Below, one piece after another: positions 1 to 13,600 of a DNA stretch of 64,000 nt. The DNA lies in the NCBI GenBank assembly GCA_036245805.1, contig BTRK01000006.1, positions 5,621,613 through 5,685,612 of the forward strand, read 5' to 3'. Both the position numbers and the translations under genes were made by a program. The notes under the pieces are model-generated. The model did not search any database, was not told where the DNA came from, and saw nothing but the letters and a program-made list of their open reading frames with translations. The stretch's first letter is position 1. Every line of letters starts with the position of its first letter. This stretch comes from Pristionchus mayeri. Lineage: Eukaryota; Nematoda; Chromadorea; Rhabditida; Neodiplogasteridae.

Positions 1-1868
1 CCTTCAATAAGCTAGTTCTGTGATTCCCAATGCCTCCAACGCAAATTTTCCTAGCATCTCTTCCATGATCATGCTCTCTCCTTTTTCATGGCCTGGCTTG
101 ACACTAAAAGATTCAATCTGTCCCATTTCACTCGTAATCTCTCTGTCCTATCTATTCCACTTTTGTTCTGGTCACTCTCTTGTTTTGTTGTCCTTTTTCT
201 CGAAAACAAAGGGCTACTCGTCATTGGGCGATTTTCGATAATCAGTTTCTCTCCCTCTCGAGGGGACAACCCCCTTCTTTCTTTCACATTGTCATGCGAT
301 CTTGATCATTCATTGCGCCCCATTTCGCTCTTGCCGTATGACATGCGTTTTCAATCCTGTGCCATGTCTTTGAAGCAATAGCATACGTGTGGGATACATA
401 TTCGTTCCAATTTTCTGCCCTCCCTGTTTCCGAGTCAGCTGCTCCACCTCATGACGTTTCATTTACGTAGTTTTGAAGCTAGTAAACCGTGAAATATAGG
501 GTTCAAGGGTCTCGATTCACAATTCGCCGGTTAGACAAAGCCAGAGGGCGCGCAATTTGGAGAGATCGAGAGATTGTTCCACCCTTTCTGCTCGATTTCA
601 CCCCCGGTCGCCGCCGTGCCAACTCTCTCACAACATTTGCGCTCTTACTCTTTGCTTGCTTTTGTCGAAGGTGTGCAAGAAGTTGTTGTGGTCAGCGTCT
701 CTCGCTTTCACCTGATCTCTCGCACTGTCTGACCGGCTAGAGAGAGCGCGAAATCGAGAGGGTAAGAGAGAGAGAGAGAGATCAAGAGGGCGGGAGAGAG
801 GGTTAGAATGCCATGGAATGCGTTGTTTCCCGCGTAATAATGACCCTCCATGTCTGGCTTGCTGGGCAGTATTCAAAATCGATGAAGTTTACTGCGAGCA
901 AGTTGTTCCGTGGAAAATAATGATCTGCTTCCTTCTTCCCCATCTCTTTCTCTGAAGAGGGAAACAAAAGAGGAAAGAAACTGATGAGGGTTCACCCGAT
1001 GGTCAGCTTCTTCCGCATTGCAAAGATGCTCCTGTGATCTCCCACCCTGCTTTTCTCTCTTGAGAGATAACCAAAATGATAGGGATAATTATGATTGTAT
1101 TTTTCTTGCCATGGTCAACTTGTTCCGCATTGCAACGTATTTCTTGCGATATATCTCCCTCGCCTACCCCTCCTGTCGCAGGTAATGAGCGTGGAACGAG
1201 ACTGGTGATCGTTGCTCTAAGAGTTCCGCAAACGTTCTCAAGCATGTGGTCACATAGTTTCACAACAAGAGCAGTGATCTGCCTCTCCTCATATTACACT
1301 CTCACCGGTTAGAGACGGCGAGAGAGCATGTAATTTGGAGAGAGTCAGACTCCACAACAATCTGTTGATGCAAGGCATTTTCCGGGTCGTTGCACCTTGC
1401 GAACGTGATTAGCACGAGGTTTCGTCTGCCTCTCTCAATCCCGCACGTTCTCTCGCTCACTCTGACCTACACGAGATCAACCGCGGCACTAAATGGGAGT
1501 CTTAGTGCTGTTTGAGAGCACAGAAAACGAAGAGGGTCCCATCACCATCTGACTATCTTCATTTATCACGCTCTCTCGCTCACTCTGACCAACTATCAGG
1601 CAAATACAAGAGACTCTTGATAAACAGAATCAAATTAGGCTGTCAAGCGTTCGTCAAACCAGTGAATCACAATCTCTAAACCTTGAAGAATGTTCATTTG
1701 GCATGCTCTTCGAGAGGGTTAAAGAGCGCTGAATAATCAGACAACCCCATTTGAGAGCTCTCGAGCAAATCGGGCAAAGGCTACATTTAAAGCGCGAATT
1801 TTTGGGCAAATGTGGTTTACTTGTCCGAAATAGCATTAAGTAATCATTTTCATTCAACATTTCTTCTC

Positions 1869-2460
1869 AGAACTGTGGCGTTATTGCTCTCGAGATCATA
1901 TGGGTTATTGTCAGGTAAAAAGTGTCTTCTCTGAACCGCATGTAAATGCTCTTTTGGCATGCTGCCTAGGCAATCACAGAACGAAAAATCTTTTCCTTCG
2001 CAAACCGTTCAGTTATTGTCTTTTCTCACATTCCAATCGTGCCCGGTAAAAATTGTCTTCTCTGAACCATGAGAAATGCCCTAATGTTTACTTGCGAATC
2101 GCTGAATCAAAGGGTTTCAATTTCGAGCGCATATTTTCATTCGACATTTCTTCACTGAACTGATGCCGTTATTGCCCTCTTCCGCATTCCATTCGCCGGT
2201 AAAAAGTGGCCAATGTTTTCGCAAAACCATTCAAAGACACCATGTTCTTGTCAATCAAGGTCGCAAACATTTCCAATCGCCAACTTTATGTTATTCGCGC
2301 GGCATTTTCCGAAAAAAACATGTTTCATTACTTCTTTGAACCACAGGACGTACTTTTGGCATGCTTTCTCTCAAAATCGCAGAAAGATTCAGTTCTCCAC
2401 CTGAACTGTGCCGTTATTGCTCTTTCCCGCATTCCATTCACCGGTAAAAAGTGGCTCATT
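1869..2460 (+). repeat. Four degenerate copies of a CGTTATTGC...CCGGTAAAAAGTG unit
   Basis: A motif reading roughly GAACTGTGCCGTTATTGC, then TCTTTCCCGCATTCCATTC, then CCGGTAAAAAGTGG appears near 1869, 2010, 2157 and 2402. The copies are imperfect and 140 to 245 bases apart. The spacer often contains CTTTTGGCATGCT. It looks like an old tandem duplication; no function is visible. Confidence 0.55.
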
Positions 2461-4568
2461 TCTACTGTTGATGTTCCTTCCTGCGTGAATAAAGGCGCCA
2501 TTGCCGTCTGCATTTCTCGTTCTCTCTACTTCTCTCGTTCCGCGGAACAGATCAAAGAGAGGGGGGAAGATGGGAGAGAGTGGAGAGAGGGGGGGGGATA
2601 GGTGCTACTGTGATTGATACCTCGCTCGTTTTTCGCTCCAACGCGCAGCATTCACACCTTTTTGATGTGATTTTGCGAAATAGGGAGGCGAACTCTCCCT
2701 CGACTTCCCTGTAGATTCAGTGTAATTATCCGGTCTCATCGTGCAGGGAAAGAGATCATAATTTATCTACTTCCCTGTAGCTGAGGGTTTTCTGAGTCAA
2801 TTTAGTTCACGCGCTCTTGCTAAGCAAAGCGAGAGAGCATGGAAATTTGAGAGCGTCAGCCAATTTCTTATTGATGCCTCCTCAAGGGCTTCTTTCCCAC
2901 GAAATCCACTGCGAAGTTCGCTTCACTCTCTGTAATTGCTCCCGTTGAGGGCTCTTTCCATAGGATCGCTTTGCCGAACTCTTTCCATTTTGCACACCAT
3001 TTCAATTTGTGCTGATGCTATGGAAACACTGCAAAAATCACTCCACGCGCAACTTCACTAATCGAGTTATTCCTTCGACTACAAGTCATTCGGTTTTCGT
3101 AATCGCCTCAAAATTCCCGCCATAGTTGGTGCCGATTTTCGCGTCGTTTCGGTTCCGCTCCAGTGATAATCTCGAACCATAATTGATTCATTCTTTGGGG
3201 GGGAAGAAATGTTAGAGATCACGCAAATTTGAGAGAGTTACACGCTTACTACTCAGCTCTGTTCCACTGCTGTGTGACCATTGAAAACGCGCGGAGGATT
3301 TAACAGCGACAGTTTAAAAGATTAGAATTACTATCTGCCTACTCAGCGCGCCGTGCCAATAACATTCCTATCGTGCTGAAAAAGGTAATCCCCCTCACTC
3401 AACTAAAATTGCAAAGTAATTCGCGTTTGATCTCGTTCCTAATTCAAAATAGAGAAGAGTCGCTCGAAAGAACGAAACACTTCCGCCCCGCGATCGTTAT
3501 CCGATAGGTGTGGCTCGCGCGCGTTCGAATTCTTACCACGTTTCTTAAAATTTAGGGGAGATTTTGCGAGAGATAAATGCACAAAACACTCTTCATGTTC
3601 TATGCTCACTCAGTGTTTAGAAGAACCAACTCGGAGAACGTGGTCAGAATGTTCTCGAGCATAGCCAGCATAGGTGTGGCTCTTTCCCTTCCTGCCGGAA
3701 GCGTGACAGGAAGGAGAACAGAGCCAAACCAACATGGTGTGATTGAACGTGGAAACTAATTGTTGAGTTCTTCTAGTAGCAATCATGCCAGGAAAGTAAA
3801 TTTTTTTTCAAATTTGAATCTTCTTTCGGTTTGAATCGAATGTGGATATATCCAATCAAGGAAAGACGCGTTCCCTCATCGGCCATATGTCAATCAATAG
3901 GAAGAGAGTGAGAGTGTATCCCTAGACGGGATATCATCGAGAAAAAGGATAAGAAAAGGATATAGCGATGCATGCGCCGCACCGCTGACTCAGCAAGTAT
4001 GCGCTGCATAAGGTTGATTAATTATAAGCCTAAGCCTTAAGTATGCTAAGGTCTAAGCACATGCGATGCTGTCGCCGCACTCATCTTAGTCATGGAATAC
4101 ACTTTCTTTGATTTGTTTTCAGAATGCGATTTACAACATGCCATGTTTATTTGAAAATCTTGAATTATTTTATGCTTTCGGATCCCAACTTTGTCCTAAA
4201 ATAGTAATATGATGACTTCTCTTTCACATACTCTATCTAAGCATACTAATGTACATTAAGAGCCTAATTTCTATGCGATAATCTCGATTCATGTGATGTT
4301 TGTCAGTTGATTCAGCTCACTTACTTGACTGTGCTAATTCGAATTAGCGGTTTTGTGGCGTGGCGCCTCTCTATTTTGATCGTCTTCATGTTGTTCCCTC
4401 TTTCTTCAACCAGTCTTGTAGAGATAGTGTTTAATGGAGAGATTAACTTCTTTCAAAGATATGCCTATCACACTTGAACGGATACCCCTCTTGAATATTG
4501 CTCGAGTAGATCGTTTTCAGTATCTTTTAAGTGGAATAACTATTGAAGTTCCGCAACTCGTAGACCGG

Positions 4569-4720
4569 AGAGCTGAGAGAGACAGTAGAGCTCGAGAAAC
4601 GATACTACGCTCTTTTCATTCTACACACTCTCTAGATCGGTCGATCGACGTGAGAGTGTGTAGAATGAAGAGAGCGTGGTATCGTTTCTCGAACTCTACT
4701 ATACGCTCTCTCAGCACTTG
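4569..4720. repeat. Foldback element (GTTTCTCGAACTCTAC family)
   Basis: Near-perfect inverted arms. The left arm reads GAGCTCGAGAAACGATAC and continues into CATTCTACACACTCTC; the right arm is its reverse complement ending GTTTCTCGAACTCTACT. The outer GAGCTGAGAGAG / CTCTCTCAGC pair extends the palindrome. Related elements lie at 32812-32938, 45374-45497, 54664-54792 and 59108-59215. Probably a small non-autonomous DNA transposon. Confidence 0.65.
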
Positions 4721-5555
4721 ACCGGCTGAGAGATTATCTTGAATCCAACTGTCGAACTCTGGTGTGCATTGAGCGTCAATGATGATTTGTCAAGTACTTC
4801 TCGATTTCGCTGCTTGGAATGTGAATGAAAGGCGTCAGAGCATCACTAATCTGTTCACTTTCCATTCGCATAATCGGCTACTGTCGATGGAATTCTATTT
4901 CTCTTCGTTCTCCTATCACCAATCATCTTTTTTCTCAAATTCGGTGCACTGTAGGTTCGGTAACGTGATTTGGCAAGTATGATAATTCGAGGCATTCAGT
5001 CTCGGTTCCTGTCACTCATAGTCATTGCCCGGGTGCATAGAATGTGTACGAGGGCGATCTCCGTTATGTTACCCAAACAAAAAAAATGAACTCTACTGTA
5101 TATCACAGTCTGAATGGTCATTGACTCTTTCTCCAATTTCGATGCATCCTTATCGCGTATTTTGGTGTGTTCCTGTCACTCCGGGGAGCATTTTCAAGTG
5201 AACAATGATATCGTTCTCTGTCTTCACTGGAGGGGTGATTAGAATCAATTGCACGTGCACTCAAATTTGTGAAATTAGAGTGCGACATCAATTGCATTTA
5301 CCTAATTGAATGATAGAACAGCTGTATTTGTATCACTCACTGTTGTTAAGATACTATCACTATCAGTAGAATTACAGGGTGAATCATCCCTGCCTTGTGC
5401 TAGTAATGTTTGAATCGCTGTTATTTACCACAGCCTTTTTTCACAACTTTTTGAGATTCTAACTTTTATATCCTCAAAATGTTGATACAATATACATTTT
5501 TCATGTTATCCGCTCTCATTTTTTGAGTTTATATCCCTGCAACATTTGCACCTCA

Positions 5556-6030
5556 TTTCCACACATCGTCGATCAATCGTAGCGGAAAGTTGCTCTAGAT
5601 CCACTCCGTGTTATTGTTTGCATTCATCGTTCTCTTATTGCTTTCAAGCCCGCTCGGCACATCGCATTTCTAAGCATTCAAGTCCACAAATATTGAGAAA
5701 ATCTTCTTAAAATCATCTCACATTGATCACCCTCGTCCGTTATTTCTAGTCGATATCCACACATTGCAGGGATCGTCGATCAATCGCAGTGGGGAGAGGC
5801 ACTAGATCCACCCCGCGTGTTATTGCCCCATCCAGGATAGTGTTGAGCCGATAGACGAACACGTGTTTTCCTCGCTGGAATAAAGGTGAAATCATCGATT
5901 CCTTATTATTTTCTGGAAATTTCATTTTGAAGTCAATCGATGACAAGTGAAATCATCGATTCATTTTTTGACTGTCTAAGAAATTAAATTTGATTCGTTT
6001 TGAAGTGAAATCATTCGCTGACTCATTATG
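5556..6030 (+). repeat. Short degenerate direct repeats
   Basis: A roughly 70-bp block containing CGTCGATCAATCG, CTAGATCCAC and GTGTTATTG occurs at about 5556-5625 and again at about 5757-5830. Three imperfect copies of GTGAAATCATCGATTC lie at about 5886-6020. No protein or RNA gene is recognised in them. Confidence 0.45.
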
Positions 6031-6191
6031 TTCTGTCTAAATGATTCCTGACATTACACTGTTAGGGAAAAAGAACAAAAGAGATTTCATTTGTTTTTAT
6101 TGGAACCGTCTCTCAAATTTTGAAACAAACCTCCACGTTGCATTTTTTCTGTCTTTTCAGAAAACGTATAGGTAACAGCAATGATACACAT

Positions 6192-6303
6192 TAGTGATGG
6201 CAAAACGGCGCGCGCTCTCCTCGTTTCACACGCTCTCTCGCTCTGTCTGACCGGTGAGAGAGCGTGTGAAACGTGGAGAGCGCGCGCCGTTTTGGCATCA
6301 CTA
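6192..6303. mobile_element. 112-bp hAT-type MITE, copy A
   Basis: An almost perfect palindrome beginning TAGTGATGGCAAAACGG and ending in the reverse complement CCGTTTTGGCATCACTA, with a central ACCGGT. It is flanked on both sides by ATACACAT (6184-6191 and 6304-6311), a perfect 8-bp target duplication. An 8-bp duplication and a TAGTG start fit the hAT superfamily. Copies of the same 112-bp length lie at 48571 and 60923. Confidence 0.92.
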
Positions 6304-6311
6304 ATACACAT

Positions 6312-8863
6312 TCCTAGCAGTAGTCTCTTGACGACTGCAAAACCACTTGAAACGTGACTGCACCATTACCTTCTCATTTATCTAACCCCTTCAGAATCCT
6401 GCCTATTCGAGCGGAATGATGACCAGGGTCGGCGAGTATGTGGCGACGACGCCCAATAATGGCAGCTGGAGAGGTGATTTTGATAATTTTGTACATAAAA
6501 TTTGCGGATAGTCGTTGCGGCGCTTTGTAAGAGTTATGAAACAGCTCTCTATTCACTCCAATACCAATATTTTCTCGACGCTTATAAATACGAAATTCAG
6601 GGCTTTGAATCATTGTGAATCATCTTCTGAGCTTTCCATTGCAATAAGTCTGTTTTGCTTCAAAATCACTGCAATTAAATCAGCGAGGATGCATTAGACT
6701 TCAGGTTGTATCAGGTTGTGAAAAAAGTAATTGTAGATTTTCAAATTTTCGATTCTGCAATACCCCATCTTTGGTTGCCGCCTGTATATCATATTGTTAC
6801 CTGTGCTCGTTGAGTGCTTGTATACCCTATCTATCGCTCGTAGGTTCGAGCCTATCGAATTGGTATTGAGGCCACAGTATGAAGACAAAGCTACATCGAC
6901 AAAATGTTTTACTCAGTACGTTTCGGTTCAGCAATCCATGGAAAGCTAGGATAGGGTAAATATTACGCCACGTGCGAAAAGTATGGCATACGGATATCAT
7001 AATACAACATGTGAACCTGGTCCGCTCCGAATGGCCTGTCAGAAAATACACTCATTTTTTTACTTGACCCTAACTGCACATCAACATAAATAATTAGTTT
7101 TACCGTGCATCCGTAACTATTGATGTATCCATCTCAAATGTAGTGAAGCGAAAAGCACTTTCCATGGTTAACTTAAAATTGTATTTAGGTGGGCATACAA
7201 TACTTCTAGCAACACATGTAACATTCATCATCCCGACTATGAAATTTGAACAGCGAAATTCGTATATTACAAGTCTTCCATTTTCCAGGGTTGGTGAAAA
7301 GCCCTAAATTTTGTGGTTATCTGTTAAAGCTACTCTTTATGTATCAGTCTGCGACTGGGCAAAGTCAGGGGATAGCTCCCTTTTGAGGAAATGTATTCAT
7401 TCACCGAATACCGAAAGTCGAAAATTTGACAATATTGGCCTGTATTCATCAATACTGAAAATCTATGTTTTCTACAAGTAGAAAAGGGATGAGTTAAAAT
7501 GTTGCTCTGTGGTATGTAGCACCATAGTGCATAATGGAAGCGCACTTATTTAGAAACCAGTCTGATTGAACCTCGAAGCATGAAAAGATGTCGCTTGATA
7601 AGTGTTTATTAGCTGAGGTGTTAATTCAGTGATGTGTAAATCGTGCTATGTTGAGGCAGGAACGGCGTTAGACCTATTTTTCGAAAGAACTTCTCATGTG
7701 CTTCTCACTACGCTATATGACAATGTACAGCCCTTTTCCCCACAAAATACGAGACACAGGAAATATTTTTAGAAAATAGTGAAAATATCACATTTGTCAA
7801 AACTTGGATTTGCCGGGTATCCTAAAAGCATGAAGCGATTTGAATACATAAATATATTGAACAAGTATACCCCTACTATATGCTATTGAGCCAGCTTGAG
7901 ATCATAAATGAAAAGAATTTTAGGGGTGCTCAAACATCGTGGTCCAAATCTACAATTACTTTTTTCACAACCTAATAACATCGATGTTTTGAGTACGTGA
8001 CTTTCCAGCGATTGTAGTGATGACAATTCAACTCCAAAACTATGATCTTTAAAAAGAAAGAAACTGGCCACAGTCATTGACCCCCCTACAACATTTCCTA
8101 CGTGACTTTCTCGCAAGAGTAATGCTGACAATTAGATCTCAAAAACACCATGACCTTTAAAGTTTTAAAGTTTTAAGAAGAGGCGCATTCATTCATCTTG
8201 ATTGATGAAATATGAAATATGAAAGCAAAAAATAAAACATTGCATTCTCTTCGAGAAATTATTCATGTACAGTCATTCTTCATGTACAGCATACAATTAT
8301 CGCTAAGAATTTAAGAAATTAGGCAAGATAAATTCAATGTACCTCCCCAAAGATAAATTCAATGTACCTCCTCTGCTTACGTGACTGTCACGAAATCGAA
8401 CACGATGATGATATTTCATTCTTGAAAACTTAATCAAGCACTATGAGAACTCGAGGCGCGCTAATCCCAAATTCTTCACATCATTGCTTCTCTCTTTCTT
8501 GCTAGTCTTCCCATATCATGGCAAATCAGAGAAATGTCCAGCTTAGTCGGCGGATAAAGAACGGAATATGGTTTCCTCTCAGGATTCCAGTTCCAAAGCC
8601 TGGAATCTCATCGTTTAAGGCGTTCTCTTACTCGTTAGAGAAGGGCTAGAGAGCGTAATGCAGGGAGAGAGTCAGCCAATCATCTGAAATCTCGCAAAAT
8701 CGAAGCAGTAGTCTAGTTCTTTCCATTCCACACTCTCTGTCGATCACTCTATCCGAAGATGGGTGAAAGAGCGTGAAAGAGCGAGAGCGTGGTGAAAGGA
8801 GAGAGTGAGACAAATTTTCGAAATTTCTCTAAATCGAAAATCATTCGTTCAGGAGCCTCGCCC
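6312..8863. other. No gene recognised
   Basis: AT-rich DNA with only short unsupported reading frames. Two imperfect copies of a segment beginning TACGTGACTTTC and ending ATGA(T/C)CTTTAAA lie near 7995-8055 and 8098-8160. A 21-bp direct duplication (AGATAAATTCAATGTACCTC) is at about 8326-8372. A CT/GA palindrome lies at 8620-8800, just upstream of the first GGT start codon, so this end may be promoter or 5' UTR. Confidence 0.45.
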
Positions 8864-10621
8864 ATGGACGTCTTCTCCTCGGACATCGTGAACATGGAGC
8901 GCAGCAGGAGGGAGAAGGACGCCAAGGGGAAGTGAGTGATCTTTGCTTTTTGATCTTTGATATATTATCGTTGGCACTTGGTATTGTATTTGTTTTTTTT
9001 CGTGAGGAAGAAGAGTCGCCTACATCAAATTTTTGCTCTTAAGCACGCTGTGAAACATAAAATACTACGATTTTTTTCGAACTTTTTGACGTTGAAACAT
9101 GCATTTTCTTTCAGTTATTGTTTTCAAGGGTGTGTAGCATAGTGTGCCTTGGTTAACATAGATCGGGTAATCATATCCGGTGTTTTCCTCATTAGATGTG
9201 TCGCAATTCTTCTCTAGTGCTTGCTTCCGGGGCACAAATCATCGAATCAAATACAAATACAAATACGCCCCCCAGGTAATCATCAAAACTGTTACTCAGC
9301 TGATAGACGCTTCGTGAAGCATATGATTCGGTGTTTGTCTTCTTCATATCACAACATTTCACATTGTTTAACCAGCGAGAGAGATTTTGCAGATATGTTG
9401 CGATCACAGCACACAAAACACATCCGAGCATAACGTATTCGGCTACGCGCGAAAGGGCGACAATGCTAATTCTTCCTAGACATTGACGCTCCTGAACAAT
9501 CATGCACATTCGCCTTTGCTATGTATTTTAAATATATTTAATAGTTGACTCATTCATGAAATGGCGGATGAATACACATTGAGGATTATGAAAACTGTGC
9601 ATAATCGCGCACTGATCCTTCCTATTGTTAGGGAGGTCAAAGAGACAGAGAGGGGAAATAACATGATCTGAAATAACATTTCCCCTTTTCGAAAGCATTG
9701 GTTTTTGAGCACATTGCACTAAGAATTATGTAGTGCAATGTACACATTGAACTAAGAACATAACATAAACCCAAAAAGTCGAGAGAAAATATCGCCCACT
9801 AATGCGTGAAAGTGAAACAGCGCCGTTGGAATAATAGAGTGCTAGAAGGGATAACTGGGCGATTCTCTCTCTCTATCTAATGTGTTCTCTCTCGTTCTCC
9901 CCATCCGACTAGAGAGTGTGTGAATTTGAGAGAGACATAGAAAGAGAAACGGAGAGAAAGAGAGGAAGATCGCCGAATTCGATTGATTTGACCAGCAGCT
10001 CCTCGTTCCCACACCCCCCTCAACCCACATCAAAATGCGAGCCCGATCACCCTTTAAACCACGGTAATTGATTTAAAATTTGAATAAAATTTATGTTTTC
10101 GGATTCAAAATTGTGCGTTCATTCTCGCATAATGTTCCGCTCGAAAGCGGTCGCTCGCGCGTAATCGGGGTATTTTTTATGATTTTTTTCTCTCGAATTC
10201 CTTTCCCAAACTTGCAGCAAAAATTATCCGATTCTACCCAATTTTTGGAAAAGCGCATAAACCATTTATTTTCGAAAAATAAATAAATAATATTAATAAT
10301 ATTAACAAACTTGCAGGTTCTGGAAGCCGATAGCGCTGCTCTGCTCGGTCGCTGCTATCCTCTTCTTTATTTGCGCCGTTGCTCTGGTAATTAAGCTAAT
10401 TAATAAATTTTAAAGCACCGCAATTCAATAACTTTCTCCAGAATATTGACTGTTCCGAGTCGTTATTATCTGGTCAATGGCCGAAACTTTCCCTGTCGAC
10501 ATTCCAATTGAATCAAAAAGTTCTTCTCATAATTGCTTACTTAATTAATCAATGGAAGGTCGGTCTCGTGGTCGTCAAGTACGTGAACGAGGAGGACAAG
10601 GCGGACAAGCATCATGAGCAG
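8864..10621 (+). CDS. GGT alternative N-terminus A: membrane anchor exons
   Basis: Exons 8864-8931, 10317-10386 and 10559-10621 encode a short charged N-terminus starting MDVFSSDIVNMERSRR. A hydrophobic stretch of about 23 residues follows (IALLCSVAAILFFICAVALV), then a charged tail ending ADKHHEQ. The last exon ends in phase 0 and fits the common exon at 15402. A cytoplasmic tail plus one membrane segment matches the type II topology known for GGT. The ATG at 8864 is the first in frame with good splice continuity. Confidence 0.85.
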
Positions 10622-13600
10622 GTCAGAATTCGAGAGATTATTGATTTGTTTTTGTGATTTGCTTCACAAAGTACATTTAGTCATGTGTAGAGAAAGATTA
10701 GCTTTGACGTACATCGTGATGAGTAGCTATATATTTTAGGGATTATTGATTTGTTTTCGAGTTGCTCAGTCAAGTTTTTCTAATTTGAACGCAAGTCGCA
10801 CAGCACTCCTCATAGATAAGTGTAGCCCAGTGTGCATTAGCTATCACGTTGAAGGTGATATTGCCTCAATTTATTTTTGACATTCGAACAATAGTGTTAG
10901 CAACTCGGGCAGTCTCTTCGATTCCCACGTTCTATCTGCCGTATTGTAAATCATCAGAGGCATCGTGTTTTCCAGCGTCTTCATCGATTTAAATGTGCTT
11001 CACAACCTCCTCTTCAGTCTACCAGTAGTTCTTCATTCAATATTTGCATGACTGCCATATGAAAAAAATGAAATTTTACTCCATCGGACATTGACTGTCT
11101 CCATTTTCATTCAATTCGATGCAAATAGGTCAATGAAATTGTCGGAGCAGAAATACCACGATGTTCGATCACTCAGAACAGACTTTGGCATATAAATTAA
11201 TTCGGCGAACGCATGGTGAATAGCGTAGGAAGCAAGCGTGACCTACCATGATCAATATTCCTTCGAGCGATGCCCTTGGCTCTGAATTGACTGAAAATTT
11301 TAATCGAAATCCCTATGCATTTCATTTCTGCTTCGAAAGTTCGCGTATGTTTCACGTTCACATCTTCAACCGGATATTCGATGATTTCTCGTTATCCTCT
11401 TTGAAAAATATAACAATTACTCCTTTCGCTCTACTTGTTGATGTAGGCATTCTAAACTTATGTGGTCTATGGGTATTATATTTTTCAAAAGCTGCATTTT
11501 GTATTTCGTTCCAGATTTGCAATTTTGTAATTAAGTTTCTTCGATTTACTTACGTTTCACGTCCTTCTTTTTTAACCCCATCTTGGTCCATTGACTTGCC
11601 ATCTGTCGGAAAGAAATTTTGCTATCTGAGTAGAGTAGTTGTTGCAAATATAGTGTCAACTACGATCGTCCGCTTCTTTTTTTATTCACACTATATATTC
11701 TCCCGAAAGGTGTAGAAAGTGTAGGAAATAATGAAACGATTATCGCAATTTTCAATTGGCAAATCGACCAATAGACTCCCCCAAGTTCGCCTGAGCTCTA
11801 GCTCTGTAGCATTGCCGAGGCAGAGTGGGATATTAAGAGAGCTCCTTCGAAATTGTCAACTCTAGACGAGGCTCTTTTCTGTGTGCGCTACTCCTCCCAC
11901 GCCGATAAGCAAGTTCCGGAACACTTTAAGTGAGAGTGAGAACGATTATGCCAGTAGGAACGCCTCTCCTATTCTCTGGCTCTACCACCTTCCATCAATG
12001 CCTATTCCACAAGAGAGTAGGTGTGAAAAGTAGAGAGCCAATCTATCACTCGCCATGAGCAGTTCACTCTAGTTTGGCATCATCACCGTTTCGAGAGTTC
12101 ATCTGTCAGACAGGGAGAGAGAGTGCGCGAAATTGAGTGTCGATCCATCACTGAGTGGTTCGCCCGGAATGTGATAGGGAAGCCACACCCTACCACTCGC
12201 TTTTTCTCGTGGGGCGAGAACTATCGCTCATGTTATCACAAGAAGTGTGCTCACTCAAGGAAAACATGAGAGGTAGCGAGAAAAAATCGGTTTTTCGCTT
12301 GTATTTCGTGATTTTCTCATCAAGACAGATAACATCGTTTGAGCTTTATTTCTGTCGCTCATTGACCAGACAAGCACAACATAGGGAATCGAAAATCATT
12401 AATCGAAAGTCTTTCCCTTGATAGTTAGTTTTCCAACTAAATAGTCACAAGGTCACGGGAACAATCTCAGAAAAAATTGCCGAGCAAACACTCATAAATA
12501 TCCCGCAAAACCAGCTCAAGATCATAATTTCCCCACACTCAGGAGTGTTTGCTTTTCTACACAGGCAGCGTGATCGCGGGAGTAAGTATGCGTAGTTAGA
12601 ACCGATGTTTATAATTCACCCCCACAGTGCAAACAGGAGCCAGAATTGTGCCTGATGTCAAGTTTCCAAGTGGAATTGGCGACGTGCGGTTTTGCACTAA
12701 AACAACCTAAAAATATCCTCGTATGAAGCTAGCAATTTTGTGCGTTCTAAATCCATCCTTAGACCTGGATTTCTATTGACAGGGTTTGCCTTTTTATCAG
12801 CATTTAAACTCTTCCACAGTACAATAATGAGCCAGAAATGCTTCTGATCTCCAGTTTCCAAATGGATCTAGCGACGAGTGGTCTCACACTACAATTACAT
12901 AGTACAAACACATCGCCTCGTTTCCCTTCTGAATCCATATATCGATGCCATTTTCAGACCTTTTCAGATGGAACTACATTACAACTCACGCCCACAGTGC
13001 AAATAAGAAACCGGTCTGTGTCCGACCTTCAGTCTTTCAGTGATCCTTGTGACTTGGTTTCTCGCAATCCTTGAGTTCCCTTGACAAACTCTACCTTGGA
13101 GTAATGAACTGAATAGAGCGCTAAAACTGCCTAATCCCTAGTTGTTCTCAAGAGTGCAAGAAACCAGCGAAACTGCTTACTATTTGCTGAGGAATTTCAA
13201 AGATTTGGTCATAATTGCAAGTCATATAATGTAGCAGAGATAAGTGGGGCGAAACGTCATATTCTAAAGACATGCTGAAGATTTTGCTAGTCGGGAAACC
13301 CCGGCATTTTGTTTGCTGGGAAAGGAAGGTTTTGGGCATAATTGTTCATCATAACGGTGAATAGAAGTATACACGACTTCTTGATTTGTGAATTCGTCCA
13401 TTCTTCGAGAACACCTCTGAATTCTCAGTTTTTATTGTTAGGCACTACATTGTGCCAAGGATAAGTGGAACCGAGACTAGAGCGTATTATTCCCGTGTTA
13501 TTCTGAATGGAAGGTTAGTCGACGAAAATCGTCGCGCTCTCTCAATTATGTACACTCTCTCACAGGTTAGAGAAAGCGAGAGAGCACGCAAACTGAAGAG

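Larger units (their letters stand above)
1..6183. other. Repeat-rich stretch, no gene recognised
   Basis: No open reading frame here resembles a known protein and no chain of exons with matching phases was found. The stretch is CT/GA-rich, with many short palindromes centred on a core like CTGTCTGACCGG followed by GAGAGAGCG (about 700-760, 1300-1330, 2815-2850). It also holds the repeats listed separately at 1869-2460, 4569-4720 and 5556-6030. It may be intergenic, or the distal 5' region of the downstream GGT gene. Confidence 0.5.

Noticed and set aside
9245..9266. Antisense LINE tail (CAAATACAAATACAAATACG)
   Set aside because: Resembles the tail of the 50516 LINE in reverse, but no LINE body sequence adjoins it, so it may be simple repeat only.
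11248..11715. 155-codon open frame on the plus strand
   Set aside because: AT-rich composition, no recognisable motif, position inside a long intron and no splice or start context. Most likely chance.
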